This document shows, one piece after another, positions 16,487-25,012 of a DNA stretch of 42,835 nucleotides. The DNA is taken from contig PLSY01000181.1 in the NCBI GenBank assembly GCA_003164275.1, positions 1,648 to 44,482 of the forward strand. Direction: 5' to 3'. The stretch's first letter is position 1, and each line of letters begins with the position of its first letter. The stretch comes from Acidimicrobiaceae bacterium. Its GTDB lineage: Bacteria; Actinomycetota; Acidimicrobiia; Acidimicrobiales; RAAP-2. Made by a program: the position numbers and the translations under genes. The notes below the pieces were generated by a model. That model did no database searches and had not been told where the DNA came from. It saw only the letters and a program-made list of their open reading frames with translations.

Positions 16487-17710
16487 ATGATCGGTGATGA
16501 TCGGATTATCTCAGTTGACGATCACGTGGTTGAACCTCCCGATCTGTGGACATCCAGGTTGCCTGCCAAGTTCAAGGATCAGGCTCCACACATCGTGCGG
16601 CAGAAGATGAAGCTCGGCGGCCAGGTGGAAGGTGGAGCCGGGGCGGGCATGAAGTGGGTCGAAGACAGCGATGGTGAATGGTCGGATGTTTGGCACTACG
16701 ACGGCATTCAGTCTCCTCTGATGGTCGTTTCTGCGGCCGTCGGCTTTCCTGAGATCGGGTTGGGCGTGACGACCTTCGACGAGATTCGCCCGGGGACATG
16801 GAAGCAAGTGGAGCGGCTCGCCGACATGGACGCCAACTATGTCGAAGCTGCGCTGTGCTTTCCAAATACGCTTCCGCGATTCTGCGGCCAGACGTTCTAC
16901 GAGCAACCTTCTCGAGAGCTTGGCCTCCTGTGCATCCAGGCCTACAACGACTGGGTCATCGACGAGTGGGGGGGCGGGCTCGGAGCGGGGCGCCTACTTC
17001 CCGTGACACTCGTTCCCTTGTGGGATGCCGAGTTGGCCGCCGCCGAGGTGAGGCGGTGCGCCGACGTGGGAAGCTTCGCAGTCACCTTCCCCGAGACCCC
17101 CGTACCGCTCGGGCTCCCCTCGATCCACGACAAGAACCGCTTTTGGGATCCCTTCTTCACTGCATGCCAGGAGACCGAGACGGTCGTCTGTATGCACATC
17201 GGATCGTCATCCAAGATGCCATCGACCGCGCCGGATGCGCCCTTCATCATTTCGTCCACGCTCACGTTTCAAAATGCCATGGGGTCACTTTGTGACTACA
17301 TCTTCTCAGGGACGTTAGAGCGCTTTCCCACCCTCACGATCTCGTATTCCGAAGGCCAGGTCGGCTGGATGCCCTACATCCTCGAGCGTGCCGACAAGCT
17401 GTGGGCGGAACGAGCGGCCAACAGTTTCGGTAGCTCGCTGAAGAGCGCCCCCTCCAGCTTCATCGCCGGCAGGGTCTACGGCTGCATTTTCGATGATCTC
17501 ACCGGGCTTCAGAACAGAGATGCCATAGGGATGGACCAGATCTGTTTTGAGACCGACTACCCACACGCCGACTCGACTTTCCCGAAGACAAGAGAGACGT
17601 TCATCCACATCTGCGAGGAAGCGGGGCTCGATGACGCCGAGGCCTACAAGCTGGCGCGCGGCAACGCCATCCAAGGATTCGGGTTGAAGCGTTACGGCCT
17701 GTCCGTCTAA
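16487..17710 (+). CDS. Amidohydrolase family 2 (ACMSD-like) protein
   Basis: A 407-residue TIM-barrel metal hydrolase or decarboxylase of the amidohydrolase-2/ACMSD group. The N-terminal metal motif is SVDDHVVEPPDLW (D11, H13), a barrel histidine is H237 in MHIGSSS, and the C-terminal catalytic aspartate is D357 in ETDYPHADSTFP. Such enzymes decarboxylate aromatic acids or hydrolyse C-N and C-C bonds. The ATG at 16487 is chosen because AGGGGGAGGA ends six bases before it; an in-frame ATG at 16412 lacks a ribosome site. A second amidohydrolase-2 protein is encoded at 30478-31917. The substrate is unknown. Confidence 0.9.
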   Translation: MIGDDRIISVDDHVVEPPDLWTSRLPAKFKDQAPHIVRQKMKLGGQVEGGAGAGMKWVEDSDGEWSDVWHYDGIQSPLMVVSAAVGFPEIGLGVTTFDEIRPGTWKQVERLADMDANYVEAALCFPNTLPRFCGQTFYEQPSRELGLLCIQAYNDWVIDEWGGGLGAGRLLPVTLVPLWDAELAAAEVRRCADVGSFAVTFPETPVPLGLPSIHDKNRFWDPFFTACQETETVVCMHIGSSSKMPSTAPDAPFIISSTLTFQNAMGSLCDYIFSGTLERFPTLTISYSEGQVGWMPYILERADKLWAERAANSFGSSLKSAPSSFIAGRVYGCIFDDLTGLQNRDAIGMDQICFETDYPHADSTFPKTRETFIHICEEAGLDDAEAYKLARGNAIQGFGLKRYGLSV

Positions 17711-17947
17711 GTGTCCTCTTGACAGCTGATCCCAGAGGCCGGCTCCGATGATGCGCGACGTCACTGGTGTCGGACCGCCAACTCCGACTCCACCCTGTGG
17801 TGGCCTGCGGGAACGGTCGGGTAGTCGGTGCTCACCTCGAACGTGGCGTGGACAATCAACGCCGCGTAGGACGGCGCACGCCTACGACAGGACGAGAAGC
17901 AGCAGCCTCCTGCGCTCGCTCCCTCGGATCTCGACAATCTTGGCCCA

Positions 17948-19051
17948 GTGAAGATTCTGATGATTGGCGGAACGGGACCGAGCGGAGTCCCAATCGTGCG
18001 GCGCCTGGTTGGCAACGGGCACGACGTAGCAATCCTCCACCGCGGGGAACACGAGCGGCCTGAGACCCCTCCGGGCTTAAGGCATATTCACGCTGACCCC
18101 TACGATGAGGCGTCATTCTCAGAAGCGGTCGCTGGCACCTCATGGGACGTGATTGTGGCCATGTACGGCCGGCTCCGCATGATCGCCCGAATGACGGCCG
18201 GGATGTGCGGCCACTTCGTCTCCGTCGGAGGAGTGCCGGCCTATCGGGGGTGGACTGATCCGTGGCAGTACGATCCACCCGGATTGCCTGTCCCGATCAA
18301 CGAGGAGGGCGACCTTGTCAACGATCCCTCAATTGACGAGAAGGGCTTTCGGATCGTGGCGACGGAGAGGGCCGTGTTCTCGGCCCACCCCGGCGCAACC
18401 CACTTGCGCTATCCGAACCTCTATGGCCCCTACCAACCGGTCCCTCGGGAGTGGTCGGTCGTGCGACGCATCATCGACGGCCGAAAGCAGATCATCGTGG
18501 CCGACGAAGGACTAACGCTTCACCACCACTGCTACACGGAGAACTGCGCGGCCGCCGTGGTGCTCGCCATCGAGAGACCCGACCTCTCGTCCGGCTTGGT
18601 AGTCAACGTGGGCGACGAAGAGGTGCTCACGATCCGCCAGATGGTCGAACTGTGTGCCCGAGAGCTCGGAGCCGATCTCGAGATCGTGTCACTTCCTTAT
18701 GATCTGGCCGTCCCAGCTTGGCCACTCCTGGCTCAGCCGCTGCCCACCCATCGAGTACTCGACCTCACGAGGCTGCATGACCGTCTCGGCCATCGCGACG
18801 TAGTCCCAGCCCGGGAGGCGGTGCGGCGCACAGCTCGCTGGTTGGCCGAGCACCCGCTCGAGCGCGACGGAGTCGAAGAGCGGGTGCTCACCGATCCCTT
18901 CGACTATGCCGTCGAGGATGTCCTGATCAAATCGTGGTTGGCCGCCCGCGAACAGATGGTCGTCCCCGAATTTGTCCGTCGGCCATCGTGGGGTCTCGCC
19001 TATAGCGGTCCGAACAGCCGCCCTCGCACTACCAAGGAGTTTGTGGAATGA
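17948..19051 (+). CDS. NAD-dependent epimerase/dehydratase-like protein
   Basis: A 367-residue extended-SDR protein with an N-terminal Rossmann motif GGTGPSGVPIVRRL (residues 8-21) and the family segment HLRYPNLYGPYQ. The usual catalytic YxxxK is not visible: the expected place reads DEKGFRIVATERAVF with phenylalanine and no paired lysine. It may be a binding or regulatory protein, or use another mechanism. GTG start; 237 bases separate it from the amidohydrolase gene upstream with nothing clear inside. Its stop overlaps the ATG of the CoA-transferase gene by 4 bases, so the two are coupled. Confidence 0.84.
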   Translation: MKILMIGGTGPSGVPIVRRLVGNGHDVAILHRGEHERPETPPGLRHIHADPYDEASFSEAVAGTSWDVIVAMYGRLRMIARMTAGMCGHFVSVGGVPAYRGWTDPWQYDPPGLPVPINEEGDLVNDPSIDEKGFRIVATERAVFSAHPGATHLRYPNLYGPYQPVPREWSVVRRIIDGRKQIIVADEGLTLHHHCYTENCAAAVVLAIERPDLSSGLVVNVGDEEVLTIRQMVELCARELGADLEIVSLPYDLAVPAWPLLAQPLPTHRVLDLTRLHDRLGHRDVVPAREAVRRTARWLAEHPLERDGVEERVLTDPFDYAVEDVLIKSWLAAREQMVVPEFVRRPSWGLAYSGPNSRPRTTKEFVE

Positions 19052-20235
19052 CGAAGCCGCTCGAGGGTATCCATGTGCTCGATATGTCGGTGGCGCTCAC
19101 TGGGCCCTATGCCGCCACCCTTCTCGCCGACCAAGGGGCAGAGGTTATCAAGGTGGAGCGCCCGGGCATTGGGGACATCGGCCGATGGATAGGAGCATCG
19201 GTAAACGGGATGAGCGCGCTCTACCTCATGTGCAATCGGGGGAAGCGGTGCATCGCCGTCGATATCCAGACAGACGAAGGGCTGGCGATAGTCAGGGAGT
19301 TGGCGAAGGGTTGCGATGTCTTCCTCCAGAACTTTCGCCCTGGAGTGATCGACCGCCTCGGCCTCGGCTATGAGGCCGTTCGTGAGCTCAACCCAGACGT
19401 GGTCTACGCCTCGCTTTCGGGTTTCGGCTCTGTTGGGCCCTATCGAGAGCGAAGCGCCTATGACACGGTGATCCAGGCCTATGCCGGGTTGGCCACCAAC
19501 CAGGCAGATCCCGCCGATGGCATTCCGGTGTTCCTGCGGCAGACGGCGGCCGACAAGATCACCGCCTTGTACGCGTCACAAGCCATCACCGCGGCGCTCC
19601 TGGCCCGGGCGATGGGCCGAGGAGGTCAGCACATCGAGCTGGCCATGATGGATGCCGTGGCGTCGTTCCTGTGGGCCGACTCCGCTGGAAACGAGGTGCT
19701 CCTCGAAGCAGAGGGCGATCAGAACTCGAGTTTTGTGGCCGGCTTTAGGCCCATCCGGTTCAGCGACGGGTGGGGCATCGTGACCCCCACTTCGGTGGAC
19801 GACTTCGCCGGAATGTGCAGGGCGCTCGGGGTCGAGGGTTGGGACGACCCGCGGATTGCCACCATCGAGGAGCGGAATCGAAATCGTGACTACACAGCAG
19901 GTTTGATGGACATGTGTTACGCCCTGGCAGTGAACCTCACTATGGCCCAGGCCACCGAGCGCCTGGAAAAAGAGCGAGTTCCTTTTTCGATGGTGCTATC
20001 ACCAGACGAGCTCACCCGTGATCCACACGCCGTCTCGGTCGGGCTCTTCGAAGAACGAGAACACCACGTTGTCGGCAAGATCCGCTTCCCACGTCATCCC
20101 ACTCAGTTCGGCGGGACTCCGGTACAGGCAACCGACGCCTCGCCGGCTCTCGGCGAGCAGACTGATGAGATTCTGACCGAGCTGGGCATGGCAGACCGGA
20201 TTTCAGCACTCCGATCTGCGCACGTAGTGGCCTAG
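19048..20235 (+). CDS. CaiB/BaiF family III CoA-transferase
   Basis: A 395-residue family III CoA-transferase, which moves CoA between acids via an aspartyl-CoA thioester. The N-terminal PLEGIHVLDMSVALTGPYAATLLADQGAEVIKVE is diagnostic, followed by NRGKRCIAVD, NFRPGV and SLSGFGSVGPY. The catalytic aspartate is D169 in TAADKITALYA, matching formyl-CoA transferase numbering. It would activate a carboxylic acid made by upstream hydrolases for beta-oxidation-like steps; that link is inference. Start ATG overlaps the epimerase-like stop; it converges on the crotonase gene with 53 bases between. Confidence 0.93.
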   Translation: MTKPLEGIHVLDMSVALTGPYAATLLADQGAEVIKVERPGIGDIGRWIGASVNGMSALYLMCNRGKRCIAVDIQTDEGLAIVRELAKGCDVFLQNFRPGVIDRLGLGYEAVRELNPDVVYASLSGFGSVGPYRERSAYDTVIQAYAGLATNQADPADGIPVFLRQTAADKITALYASQAITAALLARAMGRGGQHIELAMMDAVASFLWADSAGNEVLLEAEGDQNSSFVAGFRPIRFSDGWGIVTPTSVDDFAGMCRALGVEGWDDPRIATIEERNRNRDYTAGLMDMCYALAVNLTMAQATERLEKERVPFSMVLSPDELTRDPHAVSVGLFEEREHHVVGKIRFPRHPTQFGGTPVQATDASPALGEQTDEILTELGMADRISALRSAHVVA

Positions 20236-20288
20236 GGTCGGTCAAAGCGGAGTCGCACGTATCACGTACCTCGAGCGAGCAGACGCCA

Positions 20289-21104
20289 CTACTCTCCGAT
20301 GAAGTTGGGCTCGCGCTTCTCGAAGAAGGCGGTGGGTCCCTCCATGGCATCCTTGGAACGCATGACGGCTGTTCCAAGCTGCTGCTCGATCACAAAGGCA
20401 TCCTCTTCGGCCAAGCACTCGGTCTGACGCAGGGTTGCGAGTATGGCCCTTACGGCCACGGGTCCATTTCGAGCGATCCTCCCAGCGATCTCCTTCGCCT
20501 TGGACAGAGCCTGGCCATCGGGGACGACATGATTGATCAGTCCCAGTTCTTGGGCTCGGAGGGCCGGGACGTCCTCGCCGGTGAGGAGCATTTCAGCTGC
20601 GATGGCGTAACTGACCTGCCTGCGCAATCGGACGGCGGAGCCGGCCATGGGGAACAGGCCCCTTTGAACTTCGGTGACGCCGAAGACGGCGCTCTCACCG
20701 GCGACTCGGATGTCGGTGCCTTGCAGGATCTCTGTACCTCCGGCACGTGCGAAACCCTCCGCTGCCAGGATGATCGGCTTGGTAGGTCGGTAGGTCTTCA
20801 GGTAAGCACCGAGAATGACCTTGGGCTCGTCTTGAAGTCTGATGATCCATTCATTGTCCCGCACCCCCTGGCCGAGACGTCCGATTTCGGCCAGGTCCAT
20901 ACCAGCGCAGAACGTGCTTCCACGCCCGGTGAGGATGGCCACGCGAAGCGAGTCGTCCTGGTCGAGTCGGACCCAGGCGTCGTACAGCCGACAGAGCACC
21001 TCGGCGTTGGTGGCGTTTCGCTTCTCGGGTCTGTTGATGGTGACGATCAGCACGGGGCCGTCGGCATCCACCAGCACGAGCGGCTCTGGTGTGGGATCGG
21101 ACAT
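20289..21104 (-). CDS. Enoyl-CoA hydratase/isomerase (crotonase) family protein
   Basis: A 271-residue crotonase. The N-terminal VLIVTINRPEKRNATN, the oxyanion-hole segment STFCAGMDL (63-71), and both usual acidic positions, E125 in AGGTEIL and E145 in VTEVQRGLFP, are present, which fits a hydratase rather than an inactive homologue. Acting on CoA thioesters, it pairs functionally with the CoA-transferase facing it. The ATG at 21104 is preferred to a TTG at 21119 because GAGGAGG lies directly upstream of the ATG. Exact substrate unknown. Confidence 0.9.
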   Translation of the reverse strand: MSDPTPEPLVLVDADGPVLIVTINRPEKRNATNAEVLCRLYDAWVRLDQDDSLRVAILTGRGSTFCAGMDLAEIGRLGQGVRDNEWIIRLQDEPKVILGAYLKTYRPTKPIILAAEGFARAGGTEILQGTDIRVAGESAVFGVTEVQRGLFPMAGSAVRLRRQVSYAIAAEMLLTGEDVPALRAQELGLINHVVPDGQALSKAKEIAGRIARNGPVAVRAILATLRQTECLAEEDAFVIEQQLGTAVMRSKDAMEGPTAFFEKREPNFIGE

Positions 21105-21447
21105 GGGGTTCCTCCTCAAGTCGGCAGATGGCGGGTCGAGCCGACGGTAGCTGATGGGACATGTCGCTACATAGGCCTTCGGCTCGTCGTTTGCCGACTC
21201 TCCGAAGGACGACGTTGTGCCGGCCTCACTCCAGCGCGTTGGTCATATGCAGCGAGTGGTAGCCCGGGATGTAGACCGTCGACAGAAAGTGGTCAGCCCT
21301 GGTGAAGCGCGCTTCCCTCGGCCGGCGAGCGGGGATGGTCTACCAGGCCCCACCTGATTCCGACCGACGAGCATCTGACGGAGTGCCACCGGCCTTCGAA
21401 AGTGGTTGATCTGCGGTCGAAAATTGGAGAACGATCGGCCGGTCGTA
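21105..21447. other. 343-base intergenic stretch
   Basis: It separates the crotonase start from the end of the ABC ATPase gene, both on the minus strand. Reading frames are short and lack similarity. It should hold the crotonase promoter (21105 side) and the terminator of the transporter operon (21447 side); apart from the hairpin there, nothing is recognised. Confidence 0.5.
21431..21446 (-). terminator. Possible terminator of the ABC transporter operon
   Basis: Read on the minus strand, an ACGACC/GATCGT imperfect inverted repeat around GGCC begins right after the ATPase stop codon and is followed by an AT-richer stretch with four Ts (CCAATTTTC). The stem is short with one mismatch, so support is weak. 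Confidence 0.33.
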
Positions 21448-23061
21448 TCAATCCGCAGCAGAGCCAAGGTAGGCCTCAACGACGTCGGATCCGATCTCTT
21501 CGGGTGTGCCCAACTTCGTGAGTTCGCCGTTGACCATGATGGCTGCACGATCCGAGATGGAAAGGGCGGTCTGGGCGAACTGCTCCACCATGACAATCGT
21601 CAGCTGCTCAGAAGCGACAAGCTGGCCGACTACGGCATAGAGCTCTTCCACGACCAAAGGGGCGAGACCCATTGACAGCTCGTCGAGAAACAGGATCTCG
21701 GGATTGGTAGTCAGGGCTCTCGCCATCGAGAGCATCCTCTGCTCCCCGCCTGAGAGGGTCCCAGCTAGCTGTTTGCGTCGCCTCCCGAGGACGGGGAACC
21801 GCTCGATTGCCTGTTCCTCAATCGAGCGTGCGGTCAATCCTGGGCGCCGGAACGTGTACATCAGCAAGTTCTCAGAGACGGTCAGGTTCGGGAAGATCGA
21901 GCGACCCTCCGGGATCATGCACACCCCTGAGCGGGCGAGGTGCTCGGCCGGGTTTCTCCCTAATCGTCGCCCCGCCACCTCGACCGTTCCCGACGTCGCC
22001 GGCATCTGGCCGGATATCACCTTCAGCAACGTCGTCTTGCCGGCTCCGTTTGGCCCGAGGAGGGCCAGTGCGGAGCCTTTGGCCACCTCCAAGGTGATCC
22101 CGTGAAGGACCTCAATTCGACCATATCCAGCCCGGAGGTCAGTGATTGACAGGGCAGCCGGTCGAGTAGCTCCATCTGCGCCAGACGGGAGAGCAGAGGT
22201 GCCGTCGCCGTTGGCGACCGACGCCGTCAGAGGGACAGGCTCATTCACGGTGTCGAGCGGAGGGGTCACAACCGGCCTCGCTTCTGCCGGCGTGACCACG
22301 ATGTCCGTCTCCGGCTCACTACCGAGATAGGCCAGTTGTACGGCAGGATCGGCCTGGACGGACTTTGGGTCCCCCCGGGAGATGACCCGTCCGCTGTCCA
22401 TGACGTCGACCCGGGCACAGATCTTCATGACCAGACTCATGTCGTGCTCTACGAGGAGAACGCCCATGCCCTCTGCGGCTAGCTGGACGAGAACCTCACC
22501 AAGTCCGCTGGTCTCGTCGGCATTCAGGCCCGAGCTCGGCTCGTCGAGCAGGAGGACGTCTGGAGAGGTGGCAAGCGCCCGGGCCATCTCGACCAACCGG
22601 GCGAGCCCAGTGGGGAGTGAGTCGGTGGGCTCGTCGGCGATATCCAGGATGCCGACCCGGCCGAGCTGATACTGGGCTTCTTCGAAGGGAGTGCGTCCAC
22701 CCTTCGCCTTGCCTCGCTGCATCTCGGCGGCCATGAGTACGTTCTCGCGGGCGGTGAGGCTGCCAAACAGCTCAAGCCGTTGGAACGTACGGGCCAGACC
22801 TTGGCGGGAGCGCTGATGGGGCTTCGACGTAGTGACATCGTTTGCGCCTAGGTGAACGGTTCCACGGGTGGGGCGCTGCAAGCCGGTGATGACGTTGAAC
22901 AGGGTCGTCTTGCCGGCACCGTTCGGGCCGATGAGTCCGTGGATCTCTCCCGCCGCCACCTCGAGGTCCACGGAGTCAAGGGCCAACAGGCCGCCGAAGC
23001 TCACGGAGATGTCCGCGGCGACGAGGGCCGGTGGGGCGATAGTGGCGGTAGCGTCAGGCAA
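21448..23061 (-). CDS. Fused branched-chain-type ABC transporter ATPases (LivG-LivF in one polypeptide)
   Basis: One frame of about 537 residues carries two complete ABC ATPases. The LivG-like half has Walker A GPNGAGKT (45-52), the LivG-type signature SLPTGLARLVEMARAL and Walker B LLLDEPSSGL (171-179). The LivF-like half has a second GPNGAGKT (336-343), signature LSGGE (436-440) and Walker B ILFLDELSMGL. A Pro/Thr/Val-rich linker (about 250-302) joins them. They energise uptake of branched-chain amino acids, amides or aromatic acids. The TTG at 23061 overlaps the permease stop by 8 bases and gives a start just before the first domain; an ATG at 23115 is the alternative. The usual organisation is two genes, livG and livF. 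Confidence 0.9.
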   Translation of the reverse strand: MPDATATIAPPALVAADISVSFGGLLALDSVDLEVAAGEIHGLIGPNGAGKTTLFNVITGLQRPTRGTVHLGANDVTTSKPHQRSRQGLARTFQRLELFGSLTARENVLMAAEMQRGKAKGGRTPFEEAQYQLGRVGILDIADEPTDSLPTGLARLVEMARALATSPDVLLLDEPSSGLNADETSGLGEVLVQLAAEGMGVLLVEHDMSLVMKICARVDVMDSGRVISRGDPKSVQADPAVQLAYLGSEPETDIVVTPAEARPVVTPPLDTVNEPVPLTASVANGDGTSALPSGADGATRPAALSITDLRAGYGRIEVLHGITLEVAKGSALALLGPNGAGKTTLLKVISGQMPATSGTVEVAGRRLGRNPAEHLARSGVCMIPEGRSIFPNLTVSENLLMYTFRRPGLTARSIEEQAIERFPVLGRRRKQLAGTLSGGEQRMLSMARALTTNPEILFLDELSMGLAPLVVEELYAVVGQLVASEQLTIVMVEQFAQTALSISDRAAIMVNGELTKLGTPEEIGSDVVEAYLGSAAD

Positions 23062-24979
23062 TGGAGTGAACCTTTTCCGGTAGTGCGGCCGAACCGGGCT
23101 GTGAGGTGTCAGCATCGCCCCGACCGCTCGCCGTTTGTGCACGGCGTGCTTGCCACCAGGCTCCCATGCGGGAGTAGACGAGGCCCATCCCGTAGGGATT
23201 GCGTCCGACGGCGATGATGCCGACTCCGAAGAGCACATAGGTGAACCCGGCAAACGAGGGGAGGTGCTGGCCAATGAGGGGAATGACGGCCAGACCGATG
23301 CCAGCTTGAACCGATCCGGAAAGGATCGTGACGCCAGCCAAGACAACCGCAACGAATAGCACCAGGCTCTCGACGAATCCGAACTGCGAGATAGAGACGG
23401 TCCGCGACATTCCCCCATAGAGGGCTCCTGACAACCCGGCCATCCCTCCAGCCAGAATGAACACACTGAGCTTGGTCTTGGTGATGCTCATGCCCACGGT
23501 CGCGCAGGCCGCCTGGCTGTCGCTCATGGCCACGAGTCGCCGACCGAATGGCCCTCGACGTAGAGCTCCAACGCCAATGATGCTTACAGCCAAGACAATG
23601 GCGAGAAGCACGACGAATGCTCGATCGGTGGTGAAGCGCATGCCGAAGATGTCAGGACGCCCAACTGTGATTGAGCCACCGTCGATAACCGATGGATTGT
23701 TGAAGAAGATGCCATCCATCAACACCGCGAACGCCAAGGTCGCCAACGCCATGTAGAGGCCGCGAAGGCGAAGTGCGGGCAGGGCCAGAATTCCTCCGGC
23801 AGCTGCGCACAGACCGATGGCAGCCAGCACGCCAAGTATCGAACTTCCTCCGTCGACCTTTGTCATCGCCCAGGCTCCGAGGCCCATGAAGGTGAACTGG
23901 CAGAGCCACACCTGACCGCCGTAGCCAGAGAGGAGGACCAACGAGAGCGCAGCCAAGCCGATCGAAAGGGCAATTCCCAACGTGTAGAGGTTGGTACCTG
24001 TGATGAGTGCAGCCAATAGTGCGGTGAGCCCAACCAACACCACGCCGCCTATGAGGGTTGCCCTCAAGCTGGCTGTTCGAGGCGCCCGAAGACGAGCTAC
24101 ACGCCCTACCGCCAGTTTGGCTTGCGGCATCAGCAAGAGGGCGATGATCAACATTCCCATCGGGAGCACGGCGGTGACGTCGTTCAGGAAGTTGCCAGGG
24201 ACGTATCCGACGGCGAGCGATTCGGCCAGCCCGAGGATCATGGCACCGAGGAAGGTGAGTGGTAGTGAGTGCAGTCGACCAACGATGGCTGCGGCGTAGC
24301 CGAAAATCACAAGCTCCGAAAGGATGACGAGGCTCATACCCGTGCCGGGGGCCAACAGGATTCCGGCTAGCCCGGCAGCCATGAATCCAATGATCCACGC
24401 GAACCCGGACAGTCGGCCCGATCGCGCCCCGGTCATCGACGCCAGGGCCGGGTCGTCCACGACGGCCCGCATTGCCACCCCGATCCGGGTCCGCTTGAAG
24501 AGAAGCCAGAGTGCCACAGCCACACCAACAGCACATCCCACCGTGATGATCTGCTCATAGGTGAGGTTCACCCCTAAGACGTCTACCTGGTCACCGGAGA
24601 ACCACGGTGGCAAATTCCTGGTGACGGTTTGATTCCAGATCGTTCCGGTGATGCCGTAGAGAACCAAGAACAGCCCGAGGGTCACCACGATCATGGTGTT
24701 GAGTGATGAACCGTAGAGAGGTCGCATCAGCGCCCTCTCTACGACAACGGCAAAGACCGGTGCCAGCACCAAGAGGACGATCAGGAGCGAAACGATCGGG
24801 TTCCAACCCCAGCCTTGCCACATCTGCCAGTAGAGATACGCCAAGAACATCCCGACTGCTCCGTGGGCGAAGTTGAAGACGCCCGTGGAGTTGTACGTAA
24901 CCACCAATCCGCTGGCAGTTACGGCATAGATGGAGCCGGTCACAATCCCTACTACGACAAAACTGATGAACTCGCTCAC
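23054..24979 (-). CDS. Fused branched-chain-type ABC permeases (LivH-LivM)
   Basis: A 641-residue polytopic membrane protein. The first half is LivH-like (GSIYAVTASGLVVTYNSTGVFNFAHGAVGMF near residue 15; ERALMRPLYG near 81). From about residue 300 it is LivM-like (LSIGLAALSLVLLSGYGGQVWLCQFTFMGLGAW; LALPALRLRGLYMALATLAFA), ending with a soluble Ala/Gly/Ser-rich tail. Together they form the whole channel of the importer. Such permease fusions occur in several actinobacteria. It lies 33 bases after the binding-protein gene and overlaps the ATPase gene, so all three make one operon. Confidence 0.93.
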   Translation of the reverse strand: MSEFISFVVVGIVTGSIYAVTASGLVVTYNSTGVFNFAHGAVGMFLAYLYWQMWQGWGWNPIVSLLIVLLVLAPVFAVVVERALMRPLYGSSLNTMIVVTLGLFLVLYGITGTIWNQTVTRNLPPWFSGDQVDVLGVNLTYEQIITVGCAVGVAVALWLLFKRTRIGVAMRAVVDDPALASMTGARSGRLSGFAWIIGFMAAGLAGILLAPGTGMSLVILSELVIFGYAAAIVGRLHSLPLTFLGAMILGLAESLAVGYVPGNFLNDVTAVLPMGMLIIALLLMPQAKLAVGRVARLRAPRTASLRATLIGGVVLVGLTALLAALITGTNLYTLGIALSIGLAALSLVLLSGYGGQVWLCQFTFMGLGAWAMTKVDGGSSILGVLAAIGLCAAAGGILALPALRLRGLYMALATLAFAVLMDGIFFNNPSVIDGGSITVGRPDIFGMRFTTDRAFVVLLAIVLAVSIIGVGALRRGPFGRRLVAMSDSQAACATVGMSITKTKLSVFILAGGMAGLSGALYGGMSRTVSISQFGFVESLVLFVAVVLAGVTILSGSVQAGIGLAVIPLIGQHLPSFAGFTYVLFGVGIIAVGRNPYGMGLVYSRMGAWWQARRAQTASGRGDADTSQPGSAALPEKVHSIA

Positions 24980-25012
24980 AATGTCTCGACTTTGTCTAGG
25001 GAGTCGGTGTAA

